Shown one piece after another: positions 32,854 to 42,472 of a stretch of 64,000 nucleotides of DNA. Source of the DNA: Gemmatimonadota bacterium (lineage in GTDB: Bacteria > Gemmatimonadota > Gemmatimonadetes > Longimicrobiales > Gaopeijiaceae); assembly GCA_041390125.1 (NCBI GenBank), contig JAWKQN010000008.1:246829-310828 (forward strand), read 5' to 3'. A program made the position numbers and the translations under genes. How positions within the stretch are numbered: the first letter of the stretch is position 1; each line of letters begins with the position of its first letter. The notes beneath the pieces were generated by a model. It did no database searches and was not told where the DNA came from. It was given only the letters and a program-made list of their open reading frames with translations.

Positions 32854-34368
32854 ATGGTCACGACCGTCCGCAGCAAGGCCGCGCCGCCCGCCGCACCCGC
32901 GATGAAGGGGGTCCCTCCCCTGGGCGCCGGAATCGTCCACCTGGTGGGGGAGTATTGGCCGTACGCCCGCACCGGGGGGTTGGCGGAAGCGGTGCGCGGG
33001 CTGGCGGAGCACCAGGCGGCATCGGACACGCCCACCTGGGTGTTCCTTCCCCTGTATCGCAGCGTCCAGCAGACCGGCGTGCAGCTGGAGCCGTTCGGAG
33101 ACCCGTTCGACGTGCCGCTCGGCCCGCGCACGGAGGAGGCGCGCCTGTGGAAGGCCCCTTCGACGCCGGGCCATCCGACCGTGGTCTTCGTCTCCCACCC
33201 GCACTACTTCGACCGCCCCGGCCTGTACGGCGAAGACGGCGACTACCCGGACAACCACCGCCGCTTCGCGTTCTTCGTCAAAGCCGCCCTGCTCTCCATC
33301 CCGCGGCTCGGGGACCGGCGTTGGGTCGTCAACGCGCACGACTGGCACACCGCCCTGGCGCCCGTCCTGCTGCGCACCGAGCTGGCCGGGCAACCCGTGT
33401 TCGACGCCATGGCGACGGTCCTGTCCGTGCACAACGCAGGGTACCAGGGGCATTTCGCGCCTGAGACCCTCGTGGACCTGGGCCTGCCGCTGGACCTCTT
33501 CCACTGGGCCCGGATGGAGTGGTACGGACGGGTCAACTGGCTCAAGGGGGGCCTGGTCTACGCGGACTTCGCCGCCACGGTGAGCCCCACCCACGCCTAC
33601 GAGCTGCGCACCCCCACCGGCGGATTCGGCCTGCACGACCAGTTCATCGCGTTGGGGGACCGTCTGGTCGGCATCCTGAACGGGATCGACCTGTCCATCT
33701 GGGATCCGGAGCACGACCCGGTGCTGCCCGGCCGGTTCACCAAGGACGCGCTCGAGGGAAAGGCGCTGTGCAAGGCCGACCTCCAGCGCGCCGCCGGCCT
33801 CCCGGAGGAGCCGCGCAAGCTGCTCGTGGGGATGACCGCGCGGCTCGCCCAACAGAAGGGGTTCGACATCCTCCTCGGGGACGGGCTCCTGTACCGGATC
33901 GACGCGCAGTTCGTCTTCGTCGGAGAAGGAGAGGCCCGGTACCGCAACGCCCTGGCAGAGGTGGCGGCCAACATCCCGGACCGGGTCGCCGTCCGGTTCG
34001 TCTTCACCGAGGAGCGCGAGCATCGGCTGCTGGCGGGCGCTGATGCGCTGCTCATGCCGTCGCTCTACGAGCCGTGCGGTCTCACCCAGATGCGCGCGCA
34101 GCGCTACGGTGCGTTGCCCATCGTACGGAGGGTCGGTGGCCTGTCCGACACCGTGGAGGACCAGGTGACCGGGTTCGTCTTCGACGAGTACTCCCCCGCC
34201 GGACTCGAACGGGCCATCCGGCGCGCCTTGGCCACGTACCAGGACGAGCGCGCCTGGAACAACCACATGCGGGAAGCCATGAGCCGGGACTTCGGTTGGG
34301 GTCGCTCCGCGATCCGCTACCTGGACCTGTACCGGCGGGCGCTCGCGGCGCACGCACGGGCGTCCTGA
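32854..34368 (+). CDS. glgA: glycogen synthase (GT5)
   Basis: 504 residues, slightly longer than usual because of an N-terminal extension of about 25 residues. The GT5 signatures are ARTGGLAEAVRGL, VVNAHDWHTAL, NGIDLSIWDPEHDP, MTARLAQQKGFDIL and PSLYEPCGLTQMRA, which holds the catalytic-region Glu. The glucosyl-donor-binding K-T-G-G-L motif reads R-T-G-G-L here. The enzyme extends alpha-1,4 glucan from ADP- or UDP-glucose. It is the first gene of glgA / GH57 / GH57, with the next start 22 bp downstream. Confidence 0.94.
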   Translation: MVTTVRSKAAPPAAPAMKGVPPLGAGIVHLVGEYWPYARTGGLAEAVRGLAEHQAASDTPTWVFLPLYRSVQQTGVQLEPFGDPFDVPLGPRTEEARLWKAPSTPGHPTVVFVSHPHYFDRPGLYGEDGDYPDNHRRFAFFVKAALLSIPRLGDRRWVVNAHDWHTALAPVLLRTELAGQPVFDAMATVLSVHNAGYQGHFAPETLVDLGLPLDLFHWARMEWYGRVNWLKGGLVYADFAATVSPTHAYELRTPTGGFGLHDQFIALGDRLVGILNGIDLSIWDPEHDPVLPGRFTKDALEGKALCKADLQRAAGLPEEPRKLLVGMTARLAQQKGFDILLGDGLLYRIDAQFVFVGEGEARYRNALAEVAANIPDRVAVRFVFTEEREHRLLAGADALLMPSLYEPCGLTQMRAQRYGALPIVRRVGGLSDTVEDQVTGFVFDEYSPAGLERAIRRALATYQDERAWNNHMREAMSRDFGWGRSAIRYLDLYRRALAAHARAS

Positions 34369-34390
34369 CGCGCCTGGAGCTCGCCCTGGT

Positions 34391-36412
34391 GTGAGCACCC
34401 CCCGCCGTTCGGTCGTGCTGCACGGCCACTTCTACCAACCTCCGCGCGAAGACCCCTGGTTCGACGAGGTGGAGGCCCAGCCGTCCGCCGCACCGGACCA
34501 CGACTGGAACGCGCGCATCGAGCGCGAGTGCTACCGGGCCGTGGTCGCCGCACGCATCCTCGACGGCGACGGCCGCATCGAGGGCGTGGTGAACACCCTC
34601 GAGCGGATCAGCTTCGACGTGGGGCCGACCCTGCTGCACTGGATGGAACGGCACGCGCCGGGCACCTATGCAGCCATCCTCGAAGCGGACCGCCGGAGCG
34701 TCGAGCGCCTGGGCCATGGCAACGCCATCGCCATGGCGTTCCATCATCCGATCCTCCCGCTCAGCGACCCCCGGGACCGCCTGACCGAGATCCGCTGGGG
34801 GATCGCCGACTTCCGCAGACGCTTCGGCCGCCCTCCGGAAGGGATGTGGATGCCGGAGACCGCCATGGATGCGGCCACGCTCGACGCGCTCGCAGGCGAG
34901 GGGATCCGTTTCACCATCGTCGCTCCACACCAGATCGATCCCCTGCCGCCCGACGGGGGCGCCGCGCGCATCCGCACGCTCGGCGGGCACGAGATCGCCG
35001 TCTTCGCCTACGATGGGGACCTGGCGCGTGGGGTCGCGTTCGGCGAGCTGTTGCATGATGCGCGGCAGTGGGCAGAGCGCTGGGCCGCGCCCGGCGATCC
35101 ACTGAAGCTGGTTTCGCTCGCGGTCGACGGTGAGACGTTCGGCCACCACCATCGGTTCGCCGACATGGCACTCGCCGCAGTGCTGCGCACGATGGAGCAG
35201 CGGCCGGACGTGCAGGTGGAGAACTTCGCCTCGTGGCTGGCTCGCAATCCCGCAGTGCACGAGGCACGCCTGGTCGCCCCGTCCGCCTGGAGCTGCGCCC
35301 ACGGCGTGGAGCGCTGGCGCAGCGAGTGCGGCTGCAAGCTCGACCCGTCGGCGTCGACGCGGCAGACGTGGCGCGCTCCGCTACGGGCCGCGGTCGATTG
35401 GCTGGCGGAGGAGCTGCATGGCATCTTCGCGCGTGAAGGGGCCGGCTGCTTCCACGACCCCTGGCGGGCCCGCGACGCCTACGGCGGCCTCCCGGCACAC
35501 CTGGACGCCCGCGAGCGCCTCGCTGCGCTCGCGGACCTGGTCATCGCTCCGCTCCCCGACCCCGTGCGCGCGCTGGAGCTGCTCGAGATGGAGCGTAACG
35601 CGCTGCGCATCTTCACCTCGTGCGCGTGGTTCTTCGATGACCTGGCCCGCATCGAGCCGATCCAGATCCTCCGGTACGCCGCTCGGGGCATCGAGCTGGC
35701 CGGTACGGAGCGGGCGCGCCTGGACGAAGGCTTCCGGACCCGACTCGCCGTGGCCCGAAGCAACGATGCCACCGAAGGGACCGGTGCCGACATCTATGCG
35801 CGGCACGCCCGGACTCCCGTGCCGGCGGAGGTGCGCGCGGCGGCCGGCGGAGCCCTGCTCCACCGGCTGAACGCGGCGTCGGGGACGCGGGTGGGCGCCT
35901 ACGACGTCCATGTGCTCGCGGAGGAGCCGCTGCGCACGCGCGTGGAGCATGTCCCCACGGGCCGGACGTGGAGCTTCGAGGTACGGACCGGCGCGGAGCT
36001 GGAGCCGTCCCCGGTGGTCCGCGTGCGCGATGGGGACGGGGCCGAGACCCGTCTGGAGCTCGCGGACCTGCCGGAGGCGGCGCGCATCCCCGTGACGCGC
36101 GCCCTCGAGGCCGGTCTGCTCGACCGGGTCCTGGGGGAGCCGGATCGGCATGCCCTGCTGACGGGCGTCCCCCGCGACCGCGTGGTCCGCCGGGCCTGCC
36201 TGCACCGCGTGGACGCCCTGGTCGCGCATCCCGACCCGAGCCCCGACCGGGTCATAGCGGCACTGGACGCGGCCCGGCTCGTGCGCTTCTATCGGCTGGA
36301 CGTGCCGTTCGAGGCGCAGACGGCCCTCTGGCGCTGGCTGGACCGGCTCGGCCACCCCGCCGCGCTGACGGGACTGGCCCACCTGTACGGCATCGCGGCG
36401 GGAGGCCCATGA
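34391..36412 (+). CDS. GH57 family glycoside hydrolase, DUF3536 type
   Basis: 673 residues from a GTG 22 bp after glgA. The GH57 N-terminal barrel has HGHFYQPPREDP (motif 1), FHHPILPL, GMWMPETAMD with E156 as probable nucleophile, and VSLAVDGETFGHHH with D246 as probable acid/base. The DUF3536-type C-terminal part includes CSWSCAHGVERWRSECG-like sequence (APSAWSCAHGVERWRSECGC in outline) and the helical domain LFTSCAWFFDDLARIEPI. Related proteins are found in glycogen loci, but their substrate is not settled. Amylolytic or transglycosylating activity on alpha-glucan is inferred. Confidence 0.9.
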   Translation: MSTPRRSVVLHGHFYQPPREDPWFDEVEAQPSAAPDHDWNARIERECYRAVVAARILDGDGRIEGVVNTLERISFDVGPTLLHWMERHAPGTYAAILEADRRSVERLGHGNAIAMAFHHPILPLSDPRDRLTEIRWGIADFRRRFGRPPEGMWMPETAMDAATLDALAGEGIRFTIVAPHQIDPLPPDGGAARIRTLGGHEIAVFAYDGDLARGVAFGELLHDARQWAERWAAPGDPLKLVSLAVDGETFGHHHRFADMALAAVLRTMEQRPDVQVENFASWLARNPAVHEARLVAPSAWSCAHGVERWRSECGCKLDPSASTRQTWRAPLRAAVDWLAEELHGIFAREGAGCFHDPWRARDAYGGLPAHLDARERLAALADLVIAPLPDPVRALELLEMERNALRIFTSCAWFFDDLARIEPIQILRYAARGIELAGTERARLDEGFRTRLAVARSNDATEGTGADIYARHARTPVPAEVRAAAGGALLHRLNAASGTRVGAYDVHVLAEEPLRTRVEHVPTGRTWSFEVRTGAELEPSPVVRVRDGDGAETRLELADLPEAARIPVTRALEAGLLDRVLGEPDRHALLTGVPRDRVVRRACLHRVDALVAHPDPSPDRVIAALDAARLVRFYRLDVPFEAQTALWRWLDRLGHPAALTGLAHLYGIAAGGP

Positions 36413-38367
36413 GCACCCCCGACTTCGTCTTCGTCCTGCACCTGCACCAGCCGGTCGGGAACTTCGATCACGTGATCGCGGAGCACGCCACCGAGGTCTA
36501 CATCCCGTTGCTGGATGCGCTCGCCGACGGCGGCGTGCTGCCGCTGGGCATCCACGTATCGGGGCCGCTGCTCGACTGGCTGGCCGCGCACCAACCCCGC
36601 TTCCTCGACCGCCTGGGTCGTCTGGTGGCGGACGGTCGGGTGGAGCTGCTGGCGGCCGGGTTCTACGAGCCCGTCCTCGCCGCGCTCGACCGGACCGAGC
36701 GGGCCGAGCAGGTGCGCTGGATGCGCGACGCGCTCCGGACGCGCTTCGGTGCCGAGGCCACGGGTCTCTGGCTCACCGAGCGCGTGTGGGAGTCGGGCAT
36801 GATCCCGGAGCTGGCACAGAGCGGCATCGAGTACGTGCTGGTCGACGACTGGCATTTCCGCGTGAGCGGCGTCGAGCCCGAGCGCGTGCAGGGGCCCTAC
36901 CATCTGGAGGGCGACGGCCACCGCCTGCGCGTCCTGCCGATCCACGAGACGTTGCGGTACCTCATCCCCTTCCGTCCCGCGCACGAGATCGTGGAGCACT
37001 TCCGCCTGCTCGGCCAGGCGGAGCAGCCCGGTCTGGCGGTCTTCGGGGACGACGGCGAGAAGTTCGGCGGCTGGCCCGGCACGCGTGCCTGGGTCTGGGA
37101 GAGCGGATGGATCGACGCCTTCGTGCGCGGCCTGGCCGAGGCGCAGCAGCGGGGCCTGGTGCGGCTGTGCACTCCATCCGAGGCGCTCCAGCGGCACGCC
37201 GGACAAGGGCTGGCCTACCTTGCGTCGTCGTCCTATCGGGAGATGGAGGAGTGGGCCCTCCCGGTCGGGCCGGCCCGGGCGTTCCGCGCGCTGCTCGATC
37301 GCACGCACGAGCACGACAATCCTCGACTGCGGGGCTCGCACTGGCGCAACTTCCTGGTGCGCTACTCCGAAGCGAACCGGCTGCACAAGAAGACGCGCGC
37401 CCTGAGCGCGCTCTGCCGGGCCCGCCATGATCCGCCCGCGGTGCGTCACGCCATCGGCCGCGCGCAGGGGAACGATCCGTACTGGCACGGCCTCTTCGGC
37501 GGCGTCTACATGAAGCACCTGCGCGATGCCGCGTGGCGGAGCCTGGCCGAAGCGGAAGGGACGCTCCGCGCCGGGCAGCCGCTCCAGACCGAGGTACGCG
37601 ACGTCGACGGGGACGGCGAGCCGGAGCTCTGGATCCACTCCGCGCGCTTCTCCGCGCTGCTCAGCCCGGCCCGTGGGGGACGGATCGAGGAGTGGACCGT
37701 CTTCGAGACCGGGATCAACTTCGCGGACGTGCTGACACGCCGGGAGGAGGCGTATCACGCATACGCGCTGCAGCGAGGGCGCGAGCGCGGCGGACGGCCC
37801 GAGGGGTCGGATCCGCACTCGACGGAGGGCACCGCGTCCATCCATGACCTCGAGCACGGGTTCGTGCTCTACGATGCGCCGGCCGTGGACGAGGAAGATC
37901 GCTCCCTGCTCGTCCCTCGCGTGCTCCCCTCCGAGCTGGATGCGGCGGCGTATGCCTCGGGTCGCTACGACGCCGTGTGGGCGTGGCCGCGGCGACCCGT
38001 GCGGTGGTCGCTGGAGCGCGCCCGCGGCGCGGCCCTCGTGACACTCGAGGCGGGCGACCCGCACGACGTGCGGGCGATCCTGCACTTCGGACCGGACGGC
38101 AGCCTGGCCGCGGAGTATGCCTGGGCACCGGACGCGTTCCCCGCGAACGCCTGGTTCGCCGTCGAGGTCTCACACTCCGCCGACCTCGACATCGACGACG
38201 AGGACGCGCGCTCGACCTGGTGCCATCCGATCGTGACGGTTCCGCGCTCGGAGCAGGGATTCGAGTGGATCACGCAGGGCACGTCGTCCACCCTGCGCTG
38301 GCCCACCGAACGAGGCCGCGCCCGCCTGACGCTCCGGCCCCGACGCGGCAACGCGCAAGGCATCTAG
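36409..38367 (+). CDS. GH57 4-alpha-glucanotransferase/alpha-amylase
   Basis: 652 residues, coupled to the preceding gene by ATGA and with GGAGG before the ATG. The GH57 motifs are VLHLHQPVGNFDH at the N-terminus, E124 in LWLTERVWES (nucleophile) and D214/D215 in VFGDDGEKFGGWPGT (acid/base). These match well the Glu123/Asp214 pair of the Thermococcus litoralis glucanotransferase. C-terminal DUF1925/DUF1926-type beta domains follow (VYMKHLRDAAWRSL, FSALLSPARGGRIEEWTVFE). It probably remodels glycogen side chains by disproportionation. It forms an operon with glgA and the first GH57 gene. Confidence 0.92.
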   Translation: MSTPDFVFVLHLHQPVGNFDHVIAEHATEVYIPLLDALADGGVLPLGIHVSGPLLDWLAAHQPRFLDRLGRLVADGRVELLAAGFYEPVLAALDRTERAEQVRWMRDALRTRFGAEATGLWLTERVWESGMIPELAQSGIEYVLVDDWHFRVSGVEPERVQGPYHLEGDGHRLRVLPIHETLRYLIPFRPAHEIVEHFRLLGQAEQPGLAVFGDDGEKFGGWPGTRAWVWESGWIDAFVRGLAEAQQRGLVRLCTPSEALQRHAGQGLAYLASSSYREMEEWALPVGPARAFRALLDRTHEHDNPRLRGSHWRNFLVRYSEANRLHKKTRALSALCRARHDPPAVRHAIGRAQGNDPYWHGLFGGVYMKHLRDAAWRSLAEAEGTLRAGQPLQTEVRDVDGDGEPELWIHSARFSALLSPARGGRIEEWTVFETGINFADVLTRREEAYHAYALQRGRERGGRPEGSDPHSTEGTASIHDLEHGFVLYDAPAVDEEDRSLLVPRVLPSELDAAAYASGRYDAVWAWPRRPVRWSLERARGAALVTLEAGDPHDVRAILHFGPDGSLAAEYAWAPDAFPANAWFAVEVSHSADLDIDDEDARSTWCHPIVTVPRSEQGFEWITQGTSSTLRWPTERGRARLTLRPRRGNAQGI

Positions 38368-38374
38368 CAGTTTG

Positions 38375-38400
38375 CCAGGGGTCTGTCTCCTGGCCCCTGG
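38375..38400 (+). terminator. terminator-like hairpin after the GH57 genes
   Basis: CCAGGGG / CCCCTGG, a 7-bp stem with a 12-nt loop, 7 bases past the stop. A second GC-rich hairpin lies just downstream in the 197-bp gap before the EAL gene. Confidence 0.45.
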
Positions 38401-38564
38401 TGCGCTCGCCCCACATCCCCGGTGGCCCGTGCGCCACCGTTCGCGCTCCGACCTCCACTTGGGGACGTGGCGCGCCTCCCACACCGCACCCGGGGCGGCG
38501 AGGCACGGGAGGTGCCCTCTGACAGGCCGGACGACGCACGAGCCCCTCGACACCGGTTCCGCGC

Positions 38565-39434
38565 ATGCCTCAGGTCCTCAAGGCCAAGAAAGCGAAGCGC
38601 AGGCGCAAGAGCCGGTCGACCCCGGAGCCGGCGGCGCGCGCGTCGCACTCCAGGGCGGCCAAGGGGAGGCCCGCCGCGAAGCCCGTCCTGCCAGCATCCC
38701 CCCCGGCCGCGGCTGATCCCGCGGCCGCGCTGGCGGCGAGCTTCCGGCGGGCCCTTCACGGGCTCTGGTTCGCCTACCAGCCGGTCGTGGACGGCCGCTT
38801 CCAGATCGTGGGCTACGAAGCCTTCCTGCGAAGCCACGAGCCCGGGATCGATACCGCCCGCCCCCTGCTCGAGACGGCACGGCGACTCGAGCGCTCCGAC
38901 GACCTGTTGCTGCAGATGTGGAACCACGCGCCCGAGCCCTTCGGGCCCGGCGGCCTCGATCGCGCCTGGTTGTTCATGAACGTGGAGCCCGCCGAGCTGG
39001 TCGTGTTCCGTGACCTGGCCCGCGGCGGCCCTCTCCGGGCGATGGCCGATCGCGTCGTGGTGGAGGTCACCGAGCGCGCCGCCGTCCTCCCGCATTCGGG
39101 CATGCAGCACGCTGCCGAGGACCTGCGCTCCATGGGCTTCCGCATCGCGATCGACGACTTCGGAGGCGCCTGGACGGGAATCGCCACCTTCGCCGCCTTG
39201 CAGCCGGACCTGGTCAAGCTGGACGGCGCGCTGATCCGCGGGATCGACAAGAGCCGCCACCGGCGGCTGTACGTGCGCAAGATGCTCGAGATGTGTGACG
39301 AGCTCGGCGCCCGGGTCGTGGCCGAGGAGGTGGAGACACCGACCGAGTTCGAGACGCTGCGCGACCTCGGATGTCACTACCTCCAGGGCTTCCACGTGGG
39401 ACGGCCCGAGGCGTTGGGGCGGCCGGGCATGTGA
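38565..39434 (+). CDS. EAL-domain protein, probable c-di-GMP phosphodiesterase
   Basis: 289 residues. The N-terminal 55 residues are Lys/Arg/Ala/Pro-rich and probably disordered. The EAL domain follows: FAYQPVVDGRFQIVGYEAF, the EAL motif itself reading E-A-F. Then NVEPAEL, VVEVTER, AIDDFGGAWTG, VKLDGALI, VVAEEVETPTEFE and YLQGFHVGRP. The metal-binding and catalytic Glu, Asn, Asp-Asp, Lys, Glu and Gln positions all appear kept, so activity is likely despite EAF. There is no sensor or membrane domain. It lies downstream of the glycogen genes with a hairpin between them, so linkage to glycogen is only suggestive. Confidence 0.88.
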   Translation: MPQVLKAKKAKRRRKSRSTPEPAARASHSRAAKGRPAAKPVLPASPPAAADPAAALAASFRRALHGLWFAYQPVVDGRFQIVGYEAFLRSHEPGIDTARPLLETARRLERSDDLLLQMWNHAPEPFGPGGLDRAWLFMNVEPAELVVFRDLARGGPLRAMADRVVVEVTERAAVLPHSGMQHAAEDLRSMGFRIAIDDFGGAWTGIATFAALQPDLVKLDGALIRGIDKSRHRRLYVRKMLEMCDELGARVVAEEVETPTEFETLRDLGCHYLQGFHVGRPEALGRPGM

Positions 39435-39466
39435 CCGGCGCGCAGGCACGCTGGCACGCGCCGGTC
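39433..39466. terminator. terminator after the EAL gene
   Basis: A 10-bp perfect stem (GACCGGCGCG / CGCGCCGGTC) with a 14-nt loop, overlapping the EAL stop codon. Confidence 0.5.
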
Positions 39467-39505
39467 GCACAAGCGGTTCCGGTCGGTCCGCGTTCGCTCC
39501 GACGC

Positions 39506-39526
39506 CCGGGCCGCATCGCGGCCCGG
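39506..39526. terminator. terminator for the S9 peptidase gene
   Basis: CCGGGCCGC-ATC-GCGGCCCGG, a 9-bp stem with a 3-nt loop in the convergent gap, 20 bases past the S9 peptidase stop on the minus strand. Confidence 0.55.
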
Positions 39527-39545
39527 CGACCGGTGACCTCCGAGG

Positions 39546-42395
39546 CTAGCGCCCGGAGCGCTTCTCGGGTCCGATCCGCTCCGAGCGCGCCTCCCACGAC
39601 TCGCCCCGCTCGATCCAATCCGCCGCCGGCTCACCCTTGAGCCAGTGATCGAACCACTGCAGGATGCGGCGATGGTAGTCCACCTGCTGCGTCTCCTCCC
39701 GCAGGCCGTGGTCGGCGCCGGGGTACACCAGCAGCACCACGTTCTTCCCGGCCCGGCGGGCGTAGTTGTAGAACTCGAGTCCCTGCCGGAAATCCACGAC
39801 GCCGTCGGCGTCGCCGTGCATGAGCAGCATCGGCGTCTCCAGGTCCTGGATGTGCGCCGCCGGCGAGCTCTCCAGATGACCCTGCAGGTCCTCCCAGTAC
39901 GGCACCGCCATGCGCGCTTGTCCGGTCTCCCAGTGACCGGTCTCGGGCAGTCCGCCGTTCCAGTGTACGGCACCCATGAAGCTGAGGAAGTTCGTGATGG
40001 CCGCGCCGGCCACGGACGCCGCGAACCGGTTGGTGCGGGTCGGCAGATACGCCGCCTGGTACCCGCCCCATGAATGGCCGATCAGACCCATCCGGTCGGG
40101 ATCCACGTGTCCGGTGGCCACCGCGGCGTCCAGCGCGTGCTCGACCGCATCCAGCGCAGACGGCCCCGGTCGTCCGGGTTCGTACACGATGTCGGGCATC
40201 AGCACGAAGTAGCCCTGCTGGGACCACACCTGGTAGTTGTAGTAGTTGCGTTGGCTGGGTGTGTAGTAGCGGTGGAGCCCGTCGGAGAGACGCTCGTACT
40301 GGTAGAGGATGAGCGGGTAGCGCTTCCCTTCCTCGAAGCCGGCCGGGTAGACCAGGATGGCCTGCAGGTCGTTCCCCGCGTCCGTGGTGTAGTCCAGCAG
40401 CTCGGTGCGGCCCCAGGCGTAGTCGTCCTGGAACGCGTTGACCTGCGTGACCTGACGCAGCGGACGCAGGTCGGCGTCTCCCACGAACACGTCGGGCGCA
40501 TCATCCCAGCGTTCCTTGCGCACGGCGTAGCGGTCGGCCTCCTCGGCCTTGGTCAGCCCACTCACGCGCGCGTCCTCGAAGACCAGCGACTCGACCGTTC
40601 CTCCCGGGCGCACGCGGGCATATCCGGACGCACGCGTACGCAGATCGGTCTCGGAGAGCCAGAGCTCCGCGTCGGCCTTCACCACGTAGGGGTCGGAGAA
40701 CGACAGGTCGGGGTCCATCCGCACCACCCGGTACTGCCGATCGCGCGCGGCACCGTCGGTCAGGCGCTCCAACGCACCCGTATTCAGGTCCGCGCTCCAG
40801 ACGTCATGCTTGTCGTAGAGCACCACGCGGGACGGCTCCTCCGTCCAGGCGGCCACCCCCCAGGGCGGGCGCGGTCCGGGGTAGTCGTAGTCGAAGAGGG
40901 CGCGCGTGAACTGTCCCGGCTCGCCGAGGGTCACCCGCGCAAGTGAAGCCAGGTCGATCGCCACCCACCGATCCTCCTCGTACACCAGCGCGCGTCCGTC
41001 CACCGGGCCGGCGTCGATTCCGTACTGCACGCCCTGCGCAACGCGCGTTCGACTTCCGTCGCGCACGTCCACACGGTACCAGTCGGCAGCCCCGTCCCCG
41101 AAGCGGCGCTCGAAGCGGTAGGGGGTGTAGTCCGGCACCAGTCCCCAGCGCCCGCCCTCGACGATCTCAACCGGCTCGTCGAGGTCATCGGCGAGCACGA
41201 CCACGCGGTCGTCACCCAGATGCCAGGCCGTGGCCAGCGTGGCGTTGGCGATGCGCGTCGCGAAGTACTCCTGCGCCCGCAGGATCTGGTCGTCATCCCA
41301 GTGCCAGACCTGGACGTTGGCCTCCTCCACCTCGTCGGCGGCGGTGGCCGACGAGTCGGCGGCCGGCTGCCCCACACCGCTATCCACGCCGTCCCCGGGC
41401 GGGTCGCGCTCTGCGTCCTCGCGCTCTGCGTCCTCTGCGTCCGGTGGCGCGGCAGACGCTCCCCTGTCCGCCCCCGCCTCGGCGTCCGCGGCCTTCACCT
41501 TCCAGGGCCGCACGCCCAGGAAGACGGTTCCCCCGTCGTCGCTCCAGGCGATGCCGCCCGAGTCGGTGATCCGCAGCGTATCGCCGAGCTCCGCCCGACC
41601 GACGCCCCGAAGCACCCGCGGCGCACCCGCGGGATCGGCCCACACCAGGAGGTCGTGCGAGTCCTCCGCGCGCGTCTCCAGCGTGGTCGAGCGCAGCACA
41701 CCGAGGGCACCCGTGTCTTCGTGCCACGTGAGCGCCCGGTACCGGGCATCGTGCGAGTCGAGCGTCCTCAGCGTCCCGGTGTCGGGATCGTAGAGGACGA
41801 CGCCGTTCGCGTCCCCGCCGGCTGTGCGCAGCGTGGCGGCGAGCGTGCTGCCCTCCGGCTTCCACGCGAACGTCTCCACGTTGCCGATGACCGTGCGCGT
41901 GCCACCGGCCGGGTCCAGCACGATCAGGTCGGCACCCACCGTGTCGGCAACGGCGATGGCGTGTGCGGCCAGCCAGCGGCCATCGTCCCGGAACGTGAGG
42001 TCGCTCACCTCGAAGAGCACGGTGTCCCTGCCGGTGGTCAGGTCCACCAGACCCAGCCGGTCCCGGATGGGGCCTTCCGCCTTCTCGCGCTCGTCGGGGC
42101 TCACACCCTTCCGGTAGGCGAGCCAGCGTCCCCGGGCATCGAAGAGAGGGCGGGTGCCGTGCTGCAGCACCACCGCCGGTCCGCTTCCGTCCGCGCGCGT
42201 CAGGCGCAGCTCGTCCGATTCGTCGACCCGGCGGATGGACGCCACCAACCAGGTGCCGGTGGGGTCGAGCGCGAAGGCGCCCAGGTTCTCGAAGCGGCCG
42301 TAGTCGGAAGGGGGCACCGTGGGTCGCTGCGCCGTCAGCGGCGCCACGGTGAGAAGCAGCGCGCCCAGGAAGAGCGACATACGCAGGAGCGGCAT
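39546..42395 (-). CDS. exported S9 family prolyl-oligopeptidase-like peptidase
   Basis: 949 residues from the ATG at 42395 (CGGAG upstream), with signal peptide MPLLRMSLFLGALLLTVAPLTAQ. The N-terminal two thirds form WD40/PD40-type propeller repeats. The C-terminal alpha/beta hydrolase has S775 in GHSWGGY, D864 in HGDADGV and H896 in PGADHGL as the expected triad. The propeller is interrupted at about residues 310-365 by an acidic Ala/Asp/Glu-rich insertion encoded partly by a 15-bp duplication. It probably degrades peptides in the periplasm or medium. It is transcribed alone. Confidence 0.93.
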   Translation of the reverse strand: MPLLRMSLFLGALLLTVAPLTAQRPTVPPSDYGRFENLGAFALDPTGTWLVASIRRVDESDELRLTRADGSGPAVVLQHGTRPLFDARGRWLAYRKGVSPDEREKAEGPIRDRLGLVDLTTGRDTVLFEVSDLTFRDDGRWLAAHAIAVADTVGADLIVLDPAGGTRTVIGNVETFAWKPEGSTLAATLRTAGGDANGVVLYDPDTGTLRTLDSHDARYRALTWHEDTGALGVLRSTTLETRAEDSHDLLVWADPAGAPRVLRGVGRAELGDTLRITDSGGIAWSDDGGTVFLGVRPWKVKAADAEAGADRGASAAPPDAEDAEREDAERDPPGDGVDSGVGQPAADSSATAADEVEEANVQVWHWDDDQILRAQEYFATRIANATLATAWHLGDDRVVVLADDLDEPVEIVEGGRWGLVPDYTPYRFERRFGDGAADWYRVDVRDGSRTRVAQGVQYGIDAGPVDGRALVYEEDRWVAIDLASLARVTLGEPGQFTRALFDYDYPGPRPPWGVAAWTEEPSRVVLYDKHDVWSADLNTGALERLTDGAARDRQYRVVRMDPDLSFSDPYVVKADAELWLSETDLRTRASGYARVRPGGTVESLVFEDARVSGLTKAEEADRYAVRKERWDDAPDVFVGDADLRPLRQVTQVNAFQDDYAWGRTELLDYTTDAGNDLQAILVYPAGFEEGKRYPLILYQYERLSDGLHRYYTPSQRNYYNYQVWSQQGYFVLMPDIVYEPGRPGPSALDAVEHALDAAVATGHVDPDRMGLIGHSWGGYQAAYLPTRTNRFAASVAGAAITNFLSFMGAVHWNGGLPETGHWETGQARMAVPYWEDLQGHLESSPAAHIQDLETPMLLMHGDADGVVDFRQGLEFYNYARRAGKNVVLLVYPGADHGLREETQQVDYHRRILQWFDHWLKGEPAADWIERGESWEARSERIGPEKRSGR
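41406..41435. repeat. tandem 15-bp duplication in the S9 peptidase gene
   Basis: Two perfect copies of GCGCTCTGCGTCCTC, followed by a partial third (TGCGTCC). It encodes part of the acidic linker (DAEDAEREDAE), so length variation here would keep the frame. Confidence 0.8.
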
Positions 42396-42472
42396 CAGGG
42401 ACTCCGGTCGGGAAGGACGGATCAGTCGTTCGTGGGACGCGAGGCGCCCCTCGATCGTTGCAGATCGGAGCA

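Noticed and set aside
38365..38565. EAL gene as a certain member of the glgA operon
   Set aside because: A 197-bp gap with at least one hairpin separates it, so co-transcription is not established.
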